64,000 nt of DNA from Nocardioides aquaticus (GCF_018459925.1 NZ_CP075371.1:1798001-1862000); one strand, 5' to 3'. Positions 49,687-59,346 are shown, numbered from the stretch's first letter. The notes: generated by a model from the sequence alone, not told the origin. Made by a program: numbers and translations.

Positions 49687-50802
49687 CTACGCGTCGCGCC
49701 CGGCGCCGCGGGCCGGGACCACCGTCAGGAAGCCCGGCTCGGCGAAGCCGGCGTCGGCGTAGGCCGCGCGCACCCGGGCCTCGACCGCCGCCACCAGGGC
49801 GGTGTCGACCAGGGCGACGACCGAGCCGCCGAACCCGCCGCCGGTCATCCGGGCGCCGAGGGCGCCGGCGGCCGTGGCGGTCTCCACGGCCAGGTCGACC
49901 TCGGGCACCGAGTTCTCGAAGTCGTCGCGCATCGAGGCGTGCGAGGCGGTCAGCACCGGGCCCACGTCCCGCAGCCGCCCGGTCCTGACGAGGTCGACGA
50001 CCTCCAGGACCCGGGCGTTCTCGGTGATCACGTGGCGCGCCCGGCGTACGGCCTCCGGGTCGTCGGCGAGGTCGTCGAGCCGTGCCAGCGCGCCGTCCAC
50101 GTCGAGGTCGTCGGTCAGCTCGCGCAGCGTCCCGACCCCGAGCCGGGTCGCGGCCCGCTCGCAGGCGTCGCGGCGGGAGCCGTACGCCCCGTCGGTCAGC
50201 GCGTGCGCCGCGCGGGTGTCGATGACCAATAGCTCCAGCCCGGCGGCGGCGAGGTCGCAGGGCACGGGGAGGGCCGTCTCGGCGCGGGCGTCGATGAAGG
50301 TCAGATGGTCGGCCACGGAGGCCAGCGACGCGGTCTGGTCGAGCAGCCCGGTGGGGGCGCCCACGTAGTCGTTCTCGGCGCGCTGCACGATCCGCGCCAG
50401 CTCGGGCACCGGCACCTCGAGGTCGGCCAGGCCGGTCAGGGCGAGCGCGACCGCGCACTCCAGGGAGTGCGAGGACGACAGGCCGGCGCCGAGCGGGACG
50501 TCGCTGGTGATCTCGAGGTCCGCACCCGGCACGGACACCCCGGCCTCGGCCAGGGCCCACGCGACGCCGGCGACGTACGCGCCCCAGCCGTCCACCTCGC
50601 CGCGGACGCCCGGCAGCCGCACCTCGAGCGGCTCCGTGGCGCCGGCCGACCGCGCCCGCAGCAGGCCGTCGTCGCGGCGGCGGGCGAGGACCGTCGTACG
50701 CCGGGGCAGCGCGCAGGGCAGCGCGAAGCCGCCGTTGTAGTCGGTGTGGTCGCCGATCAGGTTGACCCGCCCCGGCGCCGACCAGGTGCCGGCGTCGGTC
50801 AC
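49687..50802 (-). CDS. galK: galactokinase
   Basis: A 371-residue GHMP kinase. The galactokinase signature GRVNLIGDHTDYNGG is near residue 11, the ATP motif PLGAGLSSSHSLECA near 105, and MTGGGFGGSVVAL near the end. It phosphorylates galactose to galactose-1-phosphate in the Leloir pathway. The GTG start overlaps the stop of the HAD gene by four bases, so it is the third gene of the LysR-HAD-galK operon. No galT or galE is nearby. Confidence 0.93.
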   Translation of the reverse strand: MTDAGTWSAPGRVNLIGDHTDYNGGFALPCALPRRTTVLARRRDDGLLRARSAGATEPLEVRLPGVRGEVDGWGAYVAGVAWALAEAGVSVPGADLEITSDVPLGAGLSSSHSLECAVALALTGLADLEVPVPELARIVQRAENDYVGAPTGLLDQTASLASVADHLTFIDARAETALPVPCDLAAAGLELLVIDTRAAHALTDGAYGSRRDACERAATRLGVGTLRELTDDLDVDGALARLDDLADDPEAVRRARHVITENARVLEVVDLVRTGRLRDVGPVLTASHASMRDDFENSVPEVDLAVETATAAGALGARMTGGGFGGSVVALVDTALVAAVEARVRAAYADAGFAEPGFLTVVPARGAGRDA

Positions 50803-51641
50803 GCGTCCTCCGCCGGGAGCCGGCCCGACCGGACGACGTCCAGCAGGTCGGCGACGGATCCCGAGACGTGGGTGGGGCGGTAGGGGAACAGCTCGACCTC
50901 GTCGGGGGCGGTCGAGCCGCTGGTGACCAGGATCGTGCGCAGTCCCGCCTCGAGGCCGGCCTTGACGTCGGTGTCCATCCGGTCGCCGACCATGACGGTG
51001 GTCTCGGAGTGCGCCTCGAGCCGGTTCAGCGCCGAGCGCATCATCAGCGGGTTCGGCTTGCCGACGAAGTACGGCTCGCGCCCGGTCGCGGCCTGGATCA
51101 GCGCCGCCACCGAGCCCGTGGCCGGCAGCAGGCCCTGCTGGGAGGGGCCGCTGACGTCGGGGTTGGTGGCGATGAAGCGGGCCCCGGCCGACACCAGCCG
51201 GATCGCGCGGGTGATCGCCTCGAAGGAGTAGGTGCGGGTCTCGCCGAGGACCACGTAGTCGGGGTCACGGTCGGTCATCACGTACCCGATGTCGTGCAGC
51301 GCGGTCGTCAGACCGGCCTCGCCGACGACGTAGGCGGTGCCGGACGGACGCTGCTCGGCGAGGAACTGCGCGGTGGCCAGCGCCGAGGTCCAGATCGCCT
51401 TCTCCGGCACGTCGATGCCGCTGCCGAGCAGCCGTGCCCGCAGGTCGCGCGGCGTGTAGATCGAGTTGTTCGTGAGCACCAGGTAGTCGTGGTCGGACTC
51501 CTTGAGCGCGGTCACGAACTCGGCCGCGCCCCGGATCGCGTGCTCCTCGTGGACCAGCACGCCGTCCATGTCGGTCAGCCAGGTCTCGATCGGGCGTCCG
51601 GCGGGGGGCTGGGTCGCCGTCGACCCCGTGTCGTTGCTCAT
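50799..51641 (-). CDS. HAD-superfamily hydrolase, NagD/phosphoglycolate-phosphatase-like
   Basis: A 280-residue phosphatase. HAD motif I is DMDGVLVHEEHA, motif II is LTNNSIYTPR, motif III includes the Lys of FVGKPNPLMM, and motif IV is VGDRMDTDVKAGLEAG. The C2-type cap lies between residues about 85 and 190, as in NagD. It is coupled to LysR (ATGA) and to galK. The substrate could be a sugar or nucleotide monophosphate related to galactose metabolism. Confidence 0.9.
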   Translation of the reverse strand: MSNDTGSTATQPPAGRPIETWLTDMDGVLVHEEHAIRGAAEFVTALKESDHDYLVLTNNSIYTPRDLRARLLGSGIDVPEKAIWTSALATAQFLAEQRPSGTAYVVGEAGLTTALHDIGYVMTDRDPDYVVLGETRTYSFEAITRAIRLVSAGARFIATNPDVSGPSQQGLLPATGSVAALIQAATGREPYFVGKPNPLMMRSALNRLEAHSETTVMVGDRMDTDVKAGLEAGLRTILVTSGSTAPDEVELFPYRPTHVSGSVADLLDVVRSGRLPAEDA

Positions 51642-52606
51642 GGGGCCGATCCTGCCGCACCCGGCGCCACCTGTGCGCGGGCGCGGGTGCGGGCCACCGC
51701 GACCAGCTCGCGCACAGGGCCAGCCGGGGGACGGGCGGGGCCGGTCCACACGGCACGGAAAGTGCGGCGCAGGTCCAGGCCCTCGACGGCCACCTCGACC
51801 AGCTGGCCGGCGTCCAGCTCGCGGCGGGCGACCCTCCGGCTGAGGAAGGCCGGCGCGCCGCCGGCCGCCACGGCCTCCCGCACCGCCGCCGCCGTCGTCA
51901 GCTCCACCTGCCCGGCCGCGGGGGCCAGTCCGTGGGCGGCCAGCGCGGCCTCCACGACCTCACGGGTGCCGGAGCCTGCCTCGCGACCGGTGGTGCGCAG
52001 GCCGGCCACGTCCTCCGGCGAGAGCGGGGTACGCCGGCGCGCCAGCGCCGAGCCGGCCACGGTGACCAGCACCAGCTCGTCGGCGGCGACGGGCACCGAG
52101 GGCAGCCCCGACGGCGCGGACAGGCCCTCGACGAAGCCGAGGTGCGCCTCGCCGGAACGCACCGCCTCGACGACGTGGGTGCTGTTGGTCGCGGTCAGGC
52201 TGACCACGGTCGGGCGACGTGCCTCGGCCTCCTGGCGCTGGCGCAGCTGCACGAGCCAGCGGGGGAGCAGGCTTTCCGCGATCGTCATGCTCGACCAGAC
52301 GGCGAGGTCGCGGTCCCGGTCCGAGCGCAGCCCCCCGATGGCGTGGTCGATCTCCTCGGCGAGGTCGAGCAGGCGCCCGGCCCACTCGACCACGACCCGT
52401 CCCTCGTCGGTCGGCTCCGAGCCCCGGCTGCCGCGCCGCAGCAGGCGCAGGCCGGTCTGTGTCTCGACCCCGCGCAGCCGCTCTGAGGCCGACTGCTGGC
52501 TCACCCCCGAGGCCCGTGCGGCGGCGCCGATGCTGCCGAGACGGGCGGCGTCGACCAGCAGCCGCAGCGCGGCCAGGTCCGGGACGCGGGACAGGTCGGT
52601 GGTCAC
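51638..52606 (-). CDS. LysR-family transcriptional regulator
   Basis: A 322-residue regulator. The N-terminal helix-turn-helix reads LGSIGAAARASGVSQQSASE and RLRGVETQTGLRLLRRGSRG. The C-terminal effector domain (about 95-300) is of the usual periplasmic-binding-like type. GTG 52606 is the start, with TACGCT seven bases upstream. It is divergent from the TDT transporter gene across 103 bases, a classic layout for control of that transporter; it also leads the HAD-galK genes. Confidence 0.88.
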   Translation of the reverse strand: MTTDLSRVPDLAALRLLVDAARLGSIGAAARASGVSQQSASERLRGVETQTGLRLLRRGSRGSEPTDEGRVVVEWAGRLLDLAEEIDHAIGGLRSDRDRDLAVWSSMTIAESLLPRWLVQLRQRQEAEARRPTVVSLTATNSTHVVEAVRSGEAHLGFVEGLSAPSGLPSVPVAADELVLVTVAGSALARRRTPLSPEDVAGLRTTGREAGSGTREVVEAALAAHGLAPAAGQVELTTAAAVREAVAAGGAPAFLSRRVARRELDAGQLVEVAVEGLDLRRTFRAVWTGPARPPAGPVRELVAVARTRARAQVAPGAAGSAP

Positions 52607-52613
52607 CGGACCC

Positions 52614-52619
52614 AGCGTA
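52614..52619 (-). promoter_or_regulatory. -10 element (TACGCT) of the LysR gene
   Basis: TACGCT on the minus strand is seven bases from GTG 52606, giving a leaderless or near-leaderless LysR transcript. It lies in the divergent region shared with the TDT gene. Confidence 0.5.
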
Positions 52620-52709
52620 CGGCTCGCACAGGGCTCTCCTGTGCCTTCGCCGACGGGGTCGTGCGTGGGCGGTGGCGTCGGTCCGGACCGGGTGCTCCAT
52701 GCTCGTCCC

Positions 52710-53798
52710 ATGCCCGAGGCCCCGCAGCGCGTCGCACCCCGGCTGCTCGGGCCGAACTGGTTCACCCCGGTGATGGGCACCGGGATCCTGGCCACCGCCG
52801 CGTCCACACTGCCCCTGCGCCCGTCCTGGCTGTCCCCGGTCGCCACCGGCCTGTGGGTGCTCGCGGCCGCGGTGCTCCTGGCGGTCGTCACGGTCACGGT
52901 CCGGCAGCACCTCAAGTGGCCCGGCGTGCTGCCCCACTTCCTGGCCGACGACGTCCTGGTGCACTCCTACGGGGCGGTGCCGATGGCGCTGCTGACGGTG
53001 GGCGGTGGCGCGGTGGCGGTCGGCGCGCCCCTGGTCGGGACCGCGGTCGCAGTGACGGTGGGGGCGGTGCTGATGTCGGTCGGCACGGTGGTCGGCGTGG
53101 TCACCGCGATCGGCGTGCCCCGCCTGGTCCGGTCCCGCGACGGCTACGAGGTCGAGGACGCCGACGCGACCTGGCTGCTGCCGGTCGTGCCGCCCCTGGT
53201 CAGCGCGGCCGTCGTGCCGATGCTCTCGCCGTACCTCCCCGCCGGGTGGCCACGCCTCCTCCTGCTCGGCGTGTGCGTCGTGCTGCTGCTGGTGGGCGTG
53301 GTGGCCGCGTCGGCGATGCTGGTCCCGGTCGCGCTGCGGCTGCGCCGGCTCGGTCGCGCCCCCGCGGAGGACCTGCCCCCGGCCTGGGTCCTGATCGGCC
53401 TGCTCGGTCAGGCGGTGACCGCGGTCCACACGATCGGCGACGGGGCGGTGACCGAGCTGGGCGACGGCTGGGCATGGCTCGGGCCGGCCTTCGGCCTCCC
53501 GGTGATCGGCGTCGCGCTGCTCGTCCTGCTGGCCCTGGCCTTCTGGACCGTCCGCGCCCGGCTGCGCCCCGAGGGCCTGCCCTTCGCGATGACCTGGTGG
53601 TCCTTCGTCTTCCCGACCGGCACGGTCGTCACGGGGTTGTCGGCGTTGTCCGTCTCGACCGGGTTGCTGCTCACCGCCGAGCTGGCCTCCGGCCTGTACG
53701 CCGCCCTGGTCGTCGTCTGGCTGCTCGTCGCCGTCCTGACGGTGCGCGGGCTGCTCGACCGGTCCGTGCTGCCCCGCGTCGAGCCGACGTCGAGCTGA
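52710..53798 (+). CDS. TDT-family transporter (TehA/SLAC1-like), copy 1
   Basis: A 362-residue membrane protein with about ten helices. LGPNWFTPVMGTGILATAAS marks helix 1 of the tellurite-resistance/dicarboxylate transporter family, and FAMTWWSFVFPTGTVVTGLS a later helix. Family members are anion channels or exporters of C4-dicarboxylates or sulfite. I start at ATG 52710 because the frame further upstream is non-coding. It is divergent from LysR and followed after 141 bases by a paralogue. Confidence 0.88.
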   Translation: MPEAPQRVAPRLLGPNWFTPVMGTGILATAASTLPLRPSWLSPVATGLWVLAAAVLLAVVTVTVRQHLKWPGVLPHFLADDVLVHSYGAVPMALLTVGGGAVAVGAPLVGTAVAVTVGAVLMSVGTVVGVVTAIGVPRLVRSRDGYEVEDADATWLLPVVPPLVSAAVVPMLSPYLPAGWPRLLLLGVCVVLLLVGVVAASAMLVPVALRLRRLGRAPAEDLPPAWVLIGLLGQAVTAVHTIGDGAVTELGDGWAWLGPAFGLPVIGVALLVLLALAFWTVRARLRPEGLPFAMTWWSFVFPTGTVVTGLSALSVSTGLLLTAELASGLYAALVVVWLLVAVLTVRGLLDRSVLPRVEPTSS

Positions 53799-53939
53799 CG
53801 ACGAGCTGACGGCGACCTGACCCGGGGCCGCCGCCGGCCCGGGGACAGGTAGGTCCTGGGACCAGCCACAGCCTGACCCTGTGCACCCCTCGGGGCCGGG
53901 GCACTACCGGGGGCGGACGGACCGTCGCAGGCTGGGCGC

Positions 53940-55085
53940 ATGGCCCTCCCCGTCGCGACCTCCGTCGCCACCGACGGAGGTCCCGGCCGGGCCGCGGTCG
54001 TCCTCGGCCCGAACTGGTTCGCCCCGGTGATGGGCACCGGCATCGTGGCCGTGGCCGCGGCGACCCTGCCCCACCGGTCCGCGGCGCTGCTGGCTGCCGC
54101 CGGCGTCGTCTGGGCGCTGGCGGCGCTGCTGCTGGTGCTGGTCACGATCGCCACGGCGGTGCACCACCGGCAGCAGGGGACCGGTCCGGGCCGCTACCTG
54201 GCCGACCGTTCGCTGGTCGACTTCCACGGCGCGGTGGCGATGGCCCCGCTCACAGTCGGTGCCGGAGCCCTGCTCGTGGGTCGTCCCCTGATCGGCACCC
54301 CGGCCGCCGTCACGGTCGCGGCGGCGCTCTGGGTGGTGGGGACGCTCCTCGGCCTCGCCACCGTGCTGCTGCTGCCGCGGCAGGGCCTGCGCGAGGGCCG
54401 CTACCGCCTCGCGGACGCCGGCGGGGCCTGGCTGATGCCGGTCGTACCGCCCATGGTCAGCGCCGCCACCGGGCCGCTGCTGCTGCCGCACCTCCCCGCC
54501 GGTGCGCCGCGGGTGACCATGCTGCTGGTCTGCCTGGCCCTCTTCGTCCTCGCCCTGGTGCCCAGCGTGGTGGTCGTGGGGGCCGTGTGCCGCAACCTCC
54601 TCCGGCACGGTCCCGGACCGGCGGCCGCGCTCCCGACGCTGTTCCTCGTGCTCGGGCCGCTCGGCCAGTCGGTCACCGCGGCCCACACGATCGGCGACGG
54701 CGCCGGGCGGGCCGGAGCCGGGGACGGCCCCGCCGTCGGGCTCGCGTACGGGCTCCCGACGTGGTGCCTGGCGCTGGCGTGGCTCGGGGTCGCCACCGCA
54801 CTCCTGGTCCGCGCGGCGACGCGGACCGGGGTGCCCTTCTCGATGACGTGGTGGTCCTTCACCTTCCCGGTCGGGACGGTCGTCACCGGGACGTCGGCGC
54901 TGGCCGTCGCCACGGGCTCCGCCGAGCTCGCCGGCGTCGCGGTGGCGCTGTACGTCGTGCTGGTCGCGGCGTGGCTGCTGGTCGCGGGCCGCACCGTGGC
55001 CGGCCTGCGCGACGGCTCCCTCCTGCGGCCGGCGGGTCGGCCGGTGGGCGGGCCTACCGGCGCGCCAGCTCCGCGATCACGGTGA
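53940..55085 (+). CDS. TDT-family transporter (TehA/SLAC1-like), copy 2
   Basis: A 381-residue paralogue of the previous gene: LGPNWFAPVMGTGIVAVAAA and FSMTWWSFTFPVGTVVTGTS align without gaps. The two are tandem duplicates that have drifted apart, mainly in the N-terminus and loops. It starts six bases after CAGGCT (53928-53933). Its last bases overlap the convergent metalloprotease gene by 32. The distinct N-terminus (MALPVATSVATDGGPG) suggests separate regulation or substrate. Confidence 0.88.
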   Translation: MALPVATSVATDGGPGRAAVVLGPNWFAPVMGTGIVAVAAATLPHRSAALLAAAGVVWALAALLLVLVTIATAVHHRQQGTGPGRYLADRSLVDFHGAVAMAPLTVGAGALLVGRPLIGTPAAVTVAAALWVVGTLLGLATVLLLPRQGLREGRYRLADAGGAWLMPVVPPMVSAATGPLLLPHLPAGAPRVTMLLVCLALFVLALVPSVVVVGAVCRNLLRHGPGPAAALPTLFLVLGPLGQSVTAAHTIGDGAGRAGAGDGPAVGLAYGLPTWCLALAWLGVATALLVRAATRTGVPFSMTWWSFTFPVGTVVTGTSALAVATGSAELAGVAVALYVVLVAAWLLVAGRTVAGLRDGSLLRPAGRPVGGPTGAPAPRSR

Positions 55086-56612
55086 AGGGCTGGTCGTCGT
55101 CGCGCGGCGTGCCGCCGCACGCGTAGGCCGGGTCCGCCGCACCGCAGCGGGACCGGGACGACCCGTTGGTCAGCGAGACGGTGACGGCGTCGACACGGGA
55201 CGACACCGGCACCGCGACCGCCCCCACGCCCTCGGCGTCGAGGCGGACCCGGCGCAGCACGGTCTCCCCGTCCCGCTCGACGACCACCCAGGCCACGGGG
55301 CGCGTCACCGCGCGCGGGCCGTCGACGACGACGCGGAGCGCCCACCGACCCGGCACCAGCCGCGCGTCTCGGTCGCCGGCCCGCAGGACCACGGCCGCGG
55401 AGGACAGGTGGTCCACCTCGACCTCGGTGCGCGCCGGGGCGGCACGGGTCACGCGGGTCGTCGCGGACGCGCGGGGCGCCGGCCACGCGGCGCCCTCGTC
55501 GTACTCCTGCTCGCGGGCGAGGTTGGCCGCGGCGAAGCGGCCGAGGGCCAGCGGGAGGTGCACGCCCCGCTCGCGCAGGGTGCGGCGCAGGGCCTGCACC
55601 GAGGACGCGTCGCCGGCGTCGACCGCGGCACGCTCCCAGACGTCGCGGACGACGTCGACGCCGAACCGGTCCGACAGGTGCTCCCAGAAGACCCAGGCGC
55701 CGTAGTGGGCGTAGCCGCTGGGGTCGAACAGGTCCAGCGGGACGCCGGGCCGGCGGAGCGGGCCGTACGGCAGGTAGCGGCGGTTGTCGTCGGCGCCGTC
55801 GGCGAACCGCTCCTCCATCCAGGTGGCGGTCGACTCGTGGAACCAGCCGTCGTCCTCGGCGTCGTAGGCCAGCTGCACGGCGTGGAAGAGCTCGTGGGCG
55901 GCGGTGACGTCGAGGCTGCCGCGGGGGCCGCACCGAAGTCGTCGCGCGCGAAGTCGTCGTCGAGCACGCAGTACGACGTCGCGGTGCCGGTGCGCCGCGC
56001 GCCCGGCAGGTCCTCGGGGGCGCAGTAGCCGAAGAGCCCGCGGGCGCCGACGTCGGCGAGGTAGACGTCGAGGCGGGCGTCGCCGCCGCGGCGGCCGTCG
56101 GGCAGCGGCGCGCGGTAGCCGAGCTCGTCGACCTGCAGTGCGAGGACGTCGTCGACGACCCCGAGCGTGGTCAGCGCCCAGGCCCGGTCCGGCGGGGCGT
56201 CGGGCCCGGTGCGCACCCAGTGCAGGCAGACCCGCTCGGTGCAGCGGCGGGTGGCCGGTGAGTCGTACCCGTCGCCGCGGGCGTCGGCGCCGCCCTCGGT
56301 CGGGCGGGCCAGCAGGGTGCGGGCCTCCGCGGCGGCGCCGGGGTCGGCACCGAGCCGGGGCAGGGCGCGGTGCAGGTCGCGCAGGGCGGACCCGGGGTCG
56401 CCGCCCAGGCCGGCGAGGGCGCTGCGGGCGTCGTCGAGCGCGCGCTGGGCCCGGGGGGCGGGCTCGGTGGAACCGGTCGTGCGCAGGCCGCGGTCGGCAG
56501 CGGTCGACGGCGTGGTGGTCGCCACGAGGGAGACGAGGAGGAGGGCCGGCAGCAGCCTGGGCAGCAGCGTGCGGGCACGACGGACGGAGGGACGGTGCGG
56601 GGGAAGGCGCAT
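55054..56612 (-). pseudogene. secreted putative zinc metalloprotease, frameshifted
   Basis: Read from 56612 on the minus strand: a signal peptide (LLPRLLPALLLVSLVATTTP) and then a ~230-residue region up to DDDFARDDFG. Then the frame must shift by one: the continuation, GSLDVTAAHELFHAVQLAYD, carries the HExxH zinc motif and runs to the stop at 55054. One base is missing within about 55920-55933, where a five-G run lies. Restored, the protein would be about 519 residues, resembling MXAN_6640-like metalloproteases. Either a real pseudogene or a base-call error. Confidence 0.78.
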
Positions 56613-56689
56613 GACACCCGGGGAAGTCGGGGACGGGGAAGCCCTGAGGCTGCCGTACGGGCCCCGGTGAGCGGTGGAGGCGCGCGGCC

Positions 56690-57118
56690 TCAGCTCGTGC
56701 CGGAGATCTTCTCGATCAGCGCCGTGGTCGAGATGGCGGGGGTGCGGGGCAGGTAGACGACCTCGCAGGCGTCGCCGAGCTCGTCGAAGCGCCCGGCCCA
56801 GTCGTCACCCATCACGAGCACGTCGGCGGCGTACTGCGCGATGTACTCCCTCTTGAGCTCCAGGCTCTCCTCGACGAAGACCTCGTCGACCGGCTTGAGC
56901 GCGGCCACGATGGCCAGCCGCTCGGCCTGGCTGAAGACCGGCTCGCGGCCCTTCTTGCGCAGGTTGAGCGCGTCGGCGGACACCCCGACGACGAGGCGGT
57001 CGCCCAGCGCCGCGGCCCGTTCGATGACCCGCAGGTGCCCGACGTGGAAGACGTCGAAGGTGCCGAAGGTGATCACGGTCCGGGGGTGGTCGTCGGCGTG
57101 GGAGGTGGTCTCGGGCAT
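56690..57118 (-). CDS. cytidylyltransferase-like protein (TagD/glycerol-3-phosphate type)
   Basis: A 142-residue nucleotidyltransferase. The CTP-site sequence TFGTFDVFHVGHLRVIERA contains HVGH, and YLPRTPAISTTALIEKI holds the RTPxISTT motif. Both match glycerol-3-phosphate cytidylyltransferases, which make CDP-glycerol, or related adenylyltransferases. It is alone here; no teichoic-acid genes are nearby. The start codon is ATG 57118. Confidence 0.85.
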   Translation of the reverse strand: MPETTSHADDHPRTVITFGTFDVFHVGHLRVIERAAALGDRLVVGVSADALNLRKKGREPVFSQAERLAIVAALKPVDEVFVEESLELKREYIAQYAADVLVMGDDWAGRFDELGDACEVVYLPRTPAISTTALIEKISGTS

Positions 57119-57206
57119 GGCCGGAATCCTGTCAGACGAGGTTCCTGCCGTGGTGCTGCCACGGGTGCGTGGCGCGGCCTGGGTGGCCTCGGCAAGGATG
57201 AGGACC

Positions 57207-58535
57207 ATGAGCCTGTCCACGACCGAGCCCGCCGCGGCGTCCGACCGACCGCCCGGCGGACGGCCGGACGGCCCGGGCGGGCCGGGCGGGCCGGGCGTCA
57301 GCCTGACCGACGTGGAGCGTGCGGCCGCCCTGCGCAGGATGCGCCTGGTGGCGCTGTCGCTGCTGGTGCTGGCCGCGATCGTCTTCGTGCTGACCCGTGA
57401 CCGGGACGGGTTCCTGGGCTTCGTGAACGCCGGCGCGGAGGCGTCCATGGTCGGCGCGATCGCCGACTGGTTCGCGGTCACCGCGCTCTTCCGGCACCCG
57501 TTGGGCCTGCCGATCCCGCACACGGCGCTGATCCCACGTCGCAAGGACGACCTCGGCCGCGGGCTGCAGGACTTCGTGGGGGAGAACTTCCTCCAGGAGG
57601 ACGTCATCCGCGAGCGGCTGGCCAGCGCCGAGGTGGGCCGCCGGGTCGGCACGTGGCTGGCCGACCCGGCCCACGCGCGCACCGTGGTCGACGAGGCCTC
57701 CGAGGTCGCCGCGATCGCGCTCAGCAAGGTGCGCGACGAGCACATCACCAGCCTGGTCAACGACGCGCTCGTCCCGCGCTTCCGGGAGGAGCCGATCTCC
57801 CCGCTGCTGGGCGGCCTGCTCGGCGAGGTCCTCTCGGACCGGGTGCACGTCGGGCTGGTCGACCTGGCCCTGGGCGAGCTGCACGACTGGCTGGCGGAGA
57901 ACCCCGAGACGGTCTCGGAGGTGCTGGGGGAGCGGGCACCCTGGTGGGCGCCGACCAGCGTCAACGAGCGGGTGATCGGACGGATCCACGTCGAGATGGT
58001 CAAGTGGGTCGCCGACATCCGCGACGACCCGTACCACCGGGCGCGCTACGCCCTCGACCAGATGCTGGCCCGTCTCGCCGACGACCTGTCGCACCCCGGC
58101 ACCGACACCGCGGTGCGCGCGGAGGCGCTGAAGGACCGGCTGCTGGACCACCCCGCGGTGATCTCGACCGCGATCTCGCTGTGGGACGCGCTGCGGCGTG
58201 CGCTCACCGGGTCGCTGGCCGACCCCGACGGGGCCGTGCGCCGTCGGCTGCTGACCGAGGTCGAGCGGTTCGCCGCACGGCTCGACGCCGAGCCGGCGCT
58301 GCGCGAGCGCGTCGACACCCTCGTCGCGGACGCCGTCGTCTTCGGCGTCAAGCGCTACGGCGCCGAGGCCACCAGCATCATCACGCAGACCATCGAGCGC
58401 TGGGACGGCGACGAGGCCGCCCGCCGGATCGAGCTGCACGTGGGCCGCGACCTGCAGTTCATCCGGATCAACGGCACGATCGTCGGGGGCCTGGTGGGCG
58501 TCGTCATCCACGCGCTGGGCATCCTGGTCCCATGA
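57207..58535 (+). CDS. DUF445 membrane protein
   Basis: A 442-residue protein. A low-complexity PGGRPDGPGGPGGPG stretch precedes one hydrophobic segment, then the DUF445 region begins FVNAGAEASMVGAIADWFAV and continues with the family motif HPLGLPIPHTALIPRRKDDL. Long helical parts follow and a hydrophobic helix ends it. Family members sit in the membrane; their role is unproven. ATG 57207 has GAGGA upstream. It overlaps the S4 gene by four bases. Confidence 0.85.
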   Translation: MSLSTTEPAAASDRPPGGRPDGPGGPGGPGVSLTDVERAAALRRMRLVALSLLVLAAIVFVLTRDRDGFLGFVNAGAEASMVGAIADWFAVTALFRHPLGLPIPHTALIPRRKDDLGRGLQDFVGENFLQEDVIRERLASAEVGRRVGTWLADPAHARTVVDEASEVAAIALSKVRDEHITSLVNDALVPRFREEPISPLLGGLLGEVLSDRVHVGLVDLALGELHDWLAENPETVSEVLGERAPWWAPTSVNERVIGRIHVEMVKWVADIRDDPYHRARYALDQMLARLADDLSHPGTDTAVRAEALKDRLLDHPAVISTAISLWDALRRALTGSLADPDGAVRRRLLTEVERFAARLDAEPALRERVDTLVADAVVFGVKRYGAEATSIITQTIERWDGDEAARRIELHVGRDLQFIRINGTIVGGLVGVVIHALGILVP

Positions 58536-58816
58536 CCGGGACCAGCGCTGCCGACCCGTACGACGTCCCGATCCGCGACGAGGTGATCCGGCTCGGGCAG
58601 TTCCTGAAGCTGGCCAACCTCGTCGACTCCGGCGCGGAGGCCAAGCCGGTCGTCGTCGAGGGGCGGGTCAGCGTCAACGGCGAGGTCGACACCCGGCGCG
58701 GGCGCCAGCTGAAGGTCGGCGACGTCGTCGCGCTGCACCACGAGCCCGGGGGAGCCGTCGCGGCGGCGGCGCGGGTGGCCGACGCGGCGACCTTCGACGA
58801 CGGCCTGCCCTGGTAG
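58532..58816 (+). CDS. S4 domain RNA-binding protein
   Basis: A 94-residue protein containing a single S4 domain: IRLGQFLKLANLVDSGAEAK followed by VVEGRVSVNGEVDTRRGRQL. This is the short YbcJ-like type, expected to bind structured RNA. It is translationally coupled to the DUF445 gene and the last gene before a strong hairpin. Confidence 0.85.
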   Translation: MTGTSAADPYDVPIRDEVIRLGQFLKLANLVDSGAEAKPVVVEGRVSVNGEVDTRRGRQLKVGDVVALHHEPGGAVAAAARVADAATFDDGLPW

Positions 58817-58818
58817 GT

Positions 58819-58842
58819 CCGGCCCCGCGGGGTCGGGGCCGG
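58819..58842 (+). terminator. hairpin terminator of the DUF445-S4 operon
   Basis: CCGGCCCCG (58819-58827) and CGGGGCCGG (58834-58842) form a perfect 9-bp stem with a six-base loop, directly after the S4 stop. A second small hairpin, GATGAG/CTCATC, follows at 58852-58869. Confidence 0.6.
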
Positions 58843-58953
58843 CCGGGCGTCGATGAGAGAGACCTCATCGCCGGCTCACGGTCGGCTCATCGGGGAGCGC
58901 GACTCTTCTCCCGTCGCCGGAAGCAGTCCGGCCCACCACTCCCGGAGGACCTC

Positions 58954-59346
58954 GTGATCAGCACCGCCCGCCGCCTCACCGCCACGGCCGCCACCGCCTC
59001 GCTGCTGGCCCTGCCCGCCGTCGCCCTGAGCGCCAGCCCGGCCGCCGCCGTGCAGAACCAGAAGTCGTGCGCCGGCGCCAACGTGAAGCTCGAGGCCGAG
59101 CGCGACGACGGCCGCCACGAGGTGCAGGTGGACATCGACAACGGTCAGCGCGGCGAGCGCTGGCGCGTGAAGCTGTTCCAGAACGGCGACCGCTTCGTCA
59201 ACGTCGTGCGCACCGTGGGTGGGGACGACCGGGACATCGACCTCGACCGCGACCGCCGCAACACCGCGGGCGCCGACACCTACAAGCTGCGTGCGAAGAA
59301 CCTGCGCACCGGCGGCGCGTGCACCCTCCGGGTCACCCTGCGCTGA
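58954..59346 (+). CDS. small secreted protein, unknown function
   Basis: A 130-residue protein from GTG 58954 with GGAGG about eight bases upstream. A signal peptide of ~32 residues (TASLLALPAVALSASPAAA) precedes a 98-residue highly charged mature part, KLEAERDDGRHEVQVDIDNG, with one Cys near each end. It looks like a small beta-rich exported protein. No family is recognised. Confidence 0.75.
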   Translation: MISTARRLTATAATASLLALPAVALSASPAAAVQNQKSCAGANVKLEAERDDGRHEVQVDIDNGQRGERWRVKLFQNGDRFVNVVRTVGGDDRDIDLDRDRRNTAGADTYKLRAKNLRTGGACTLRVTLR

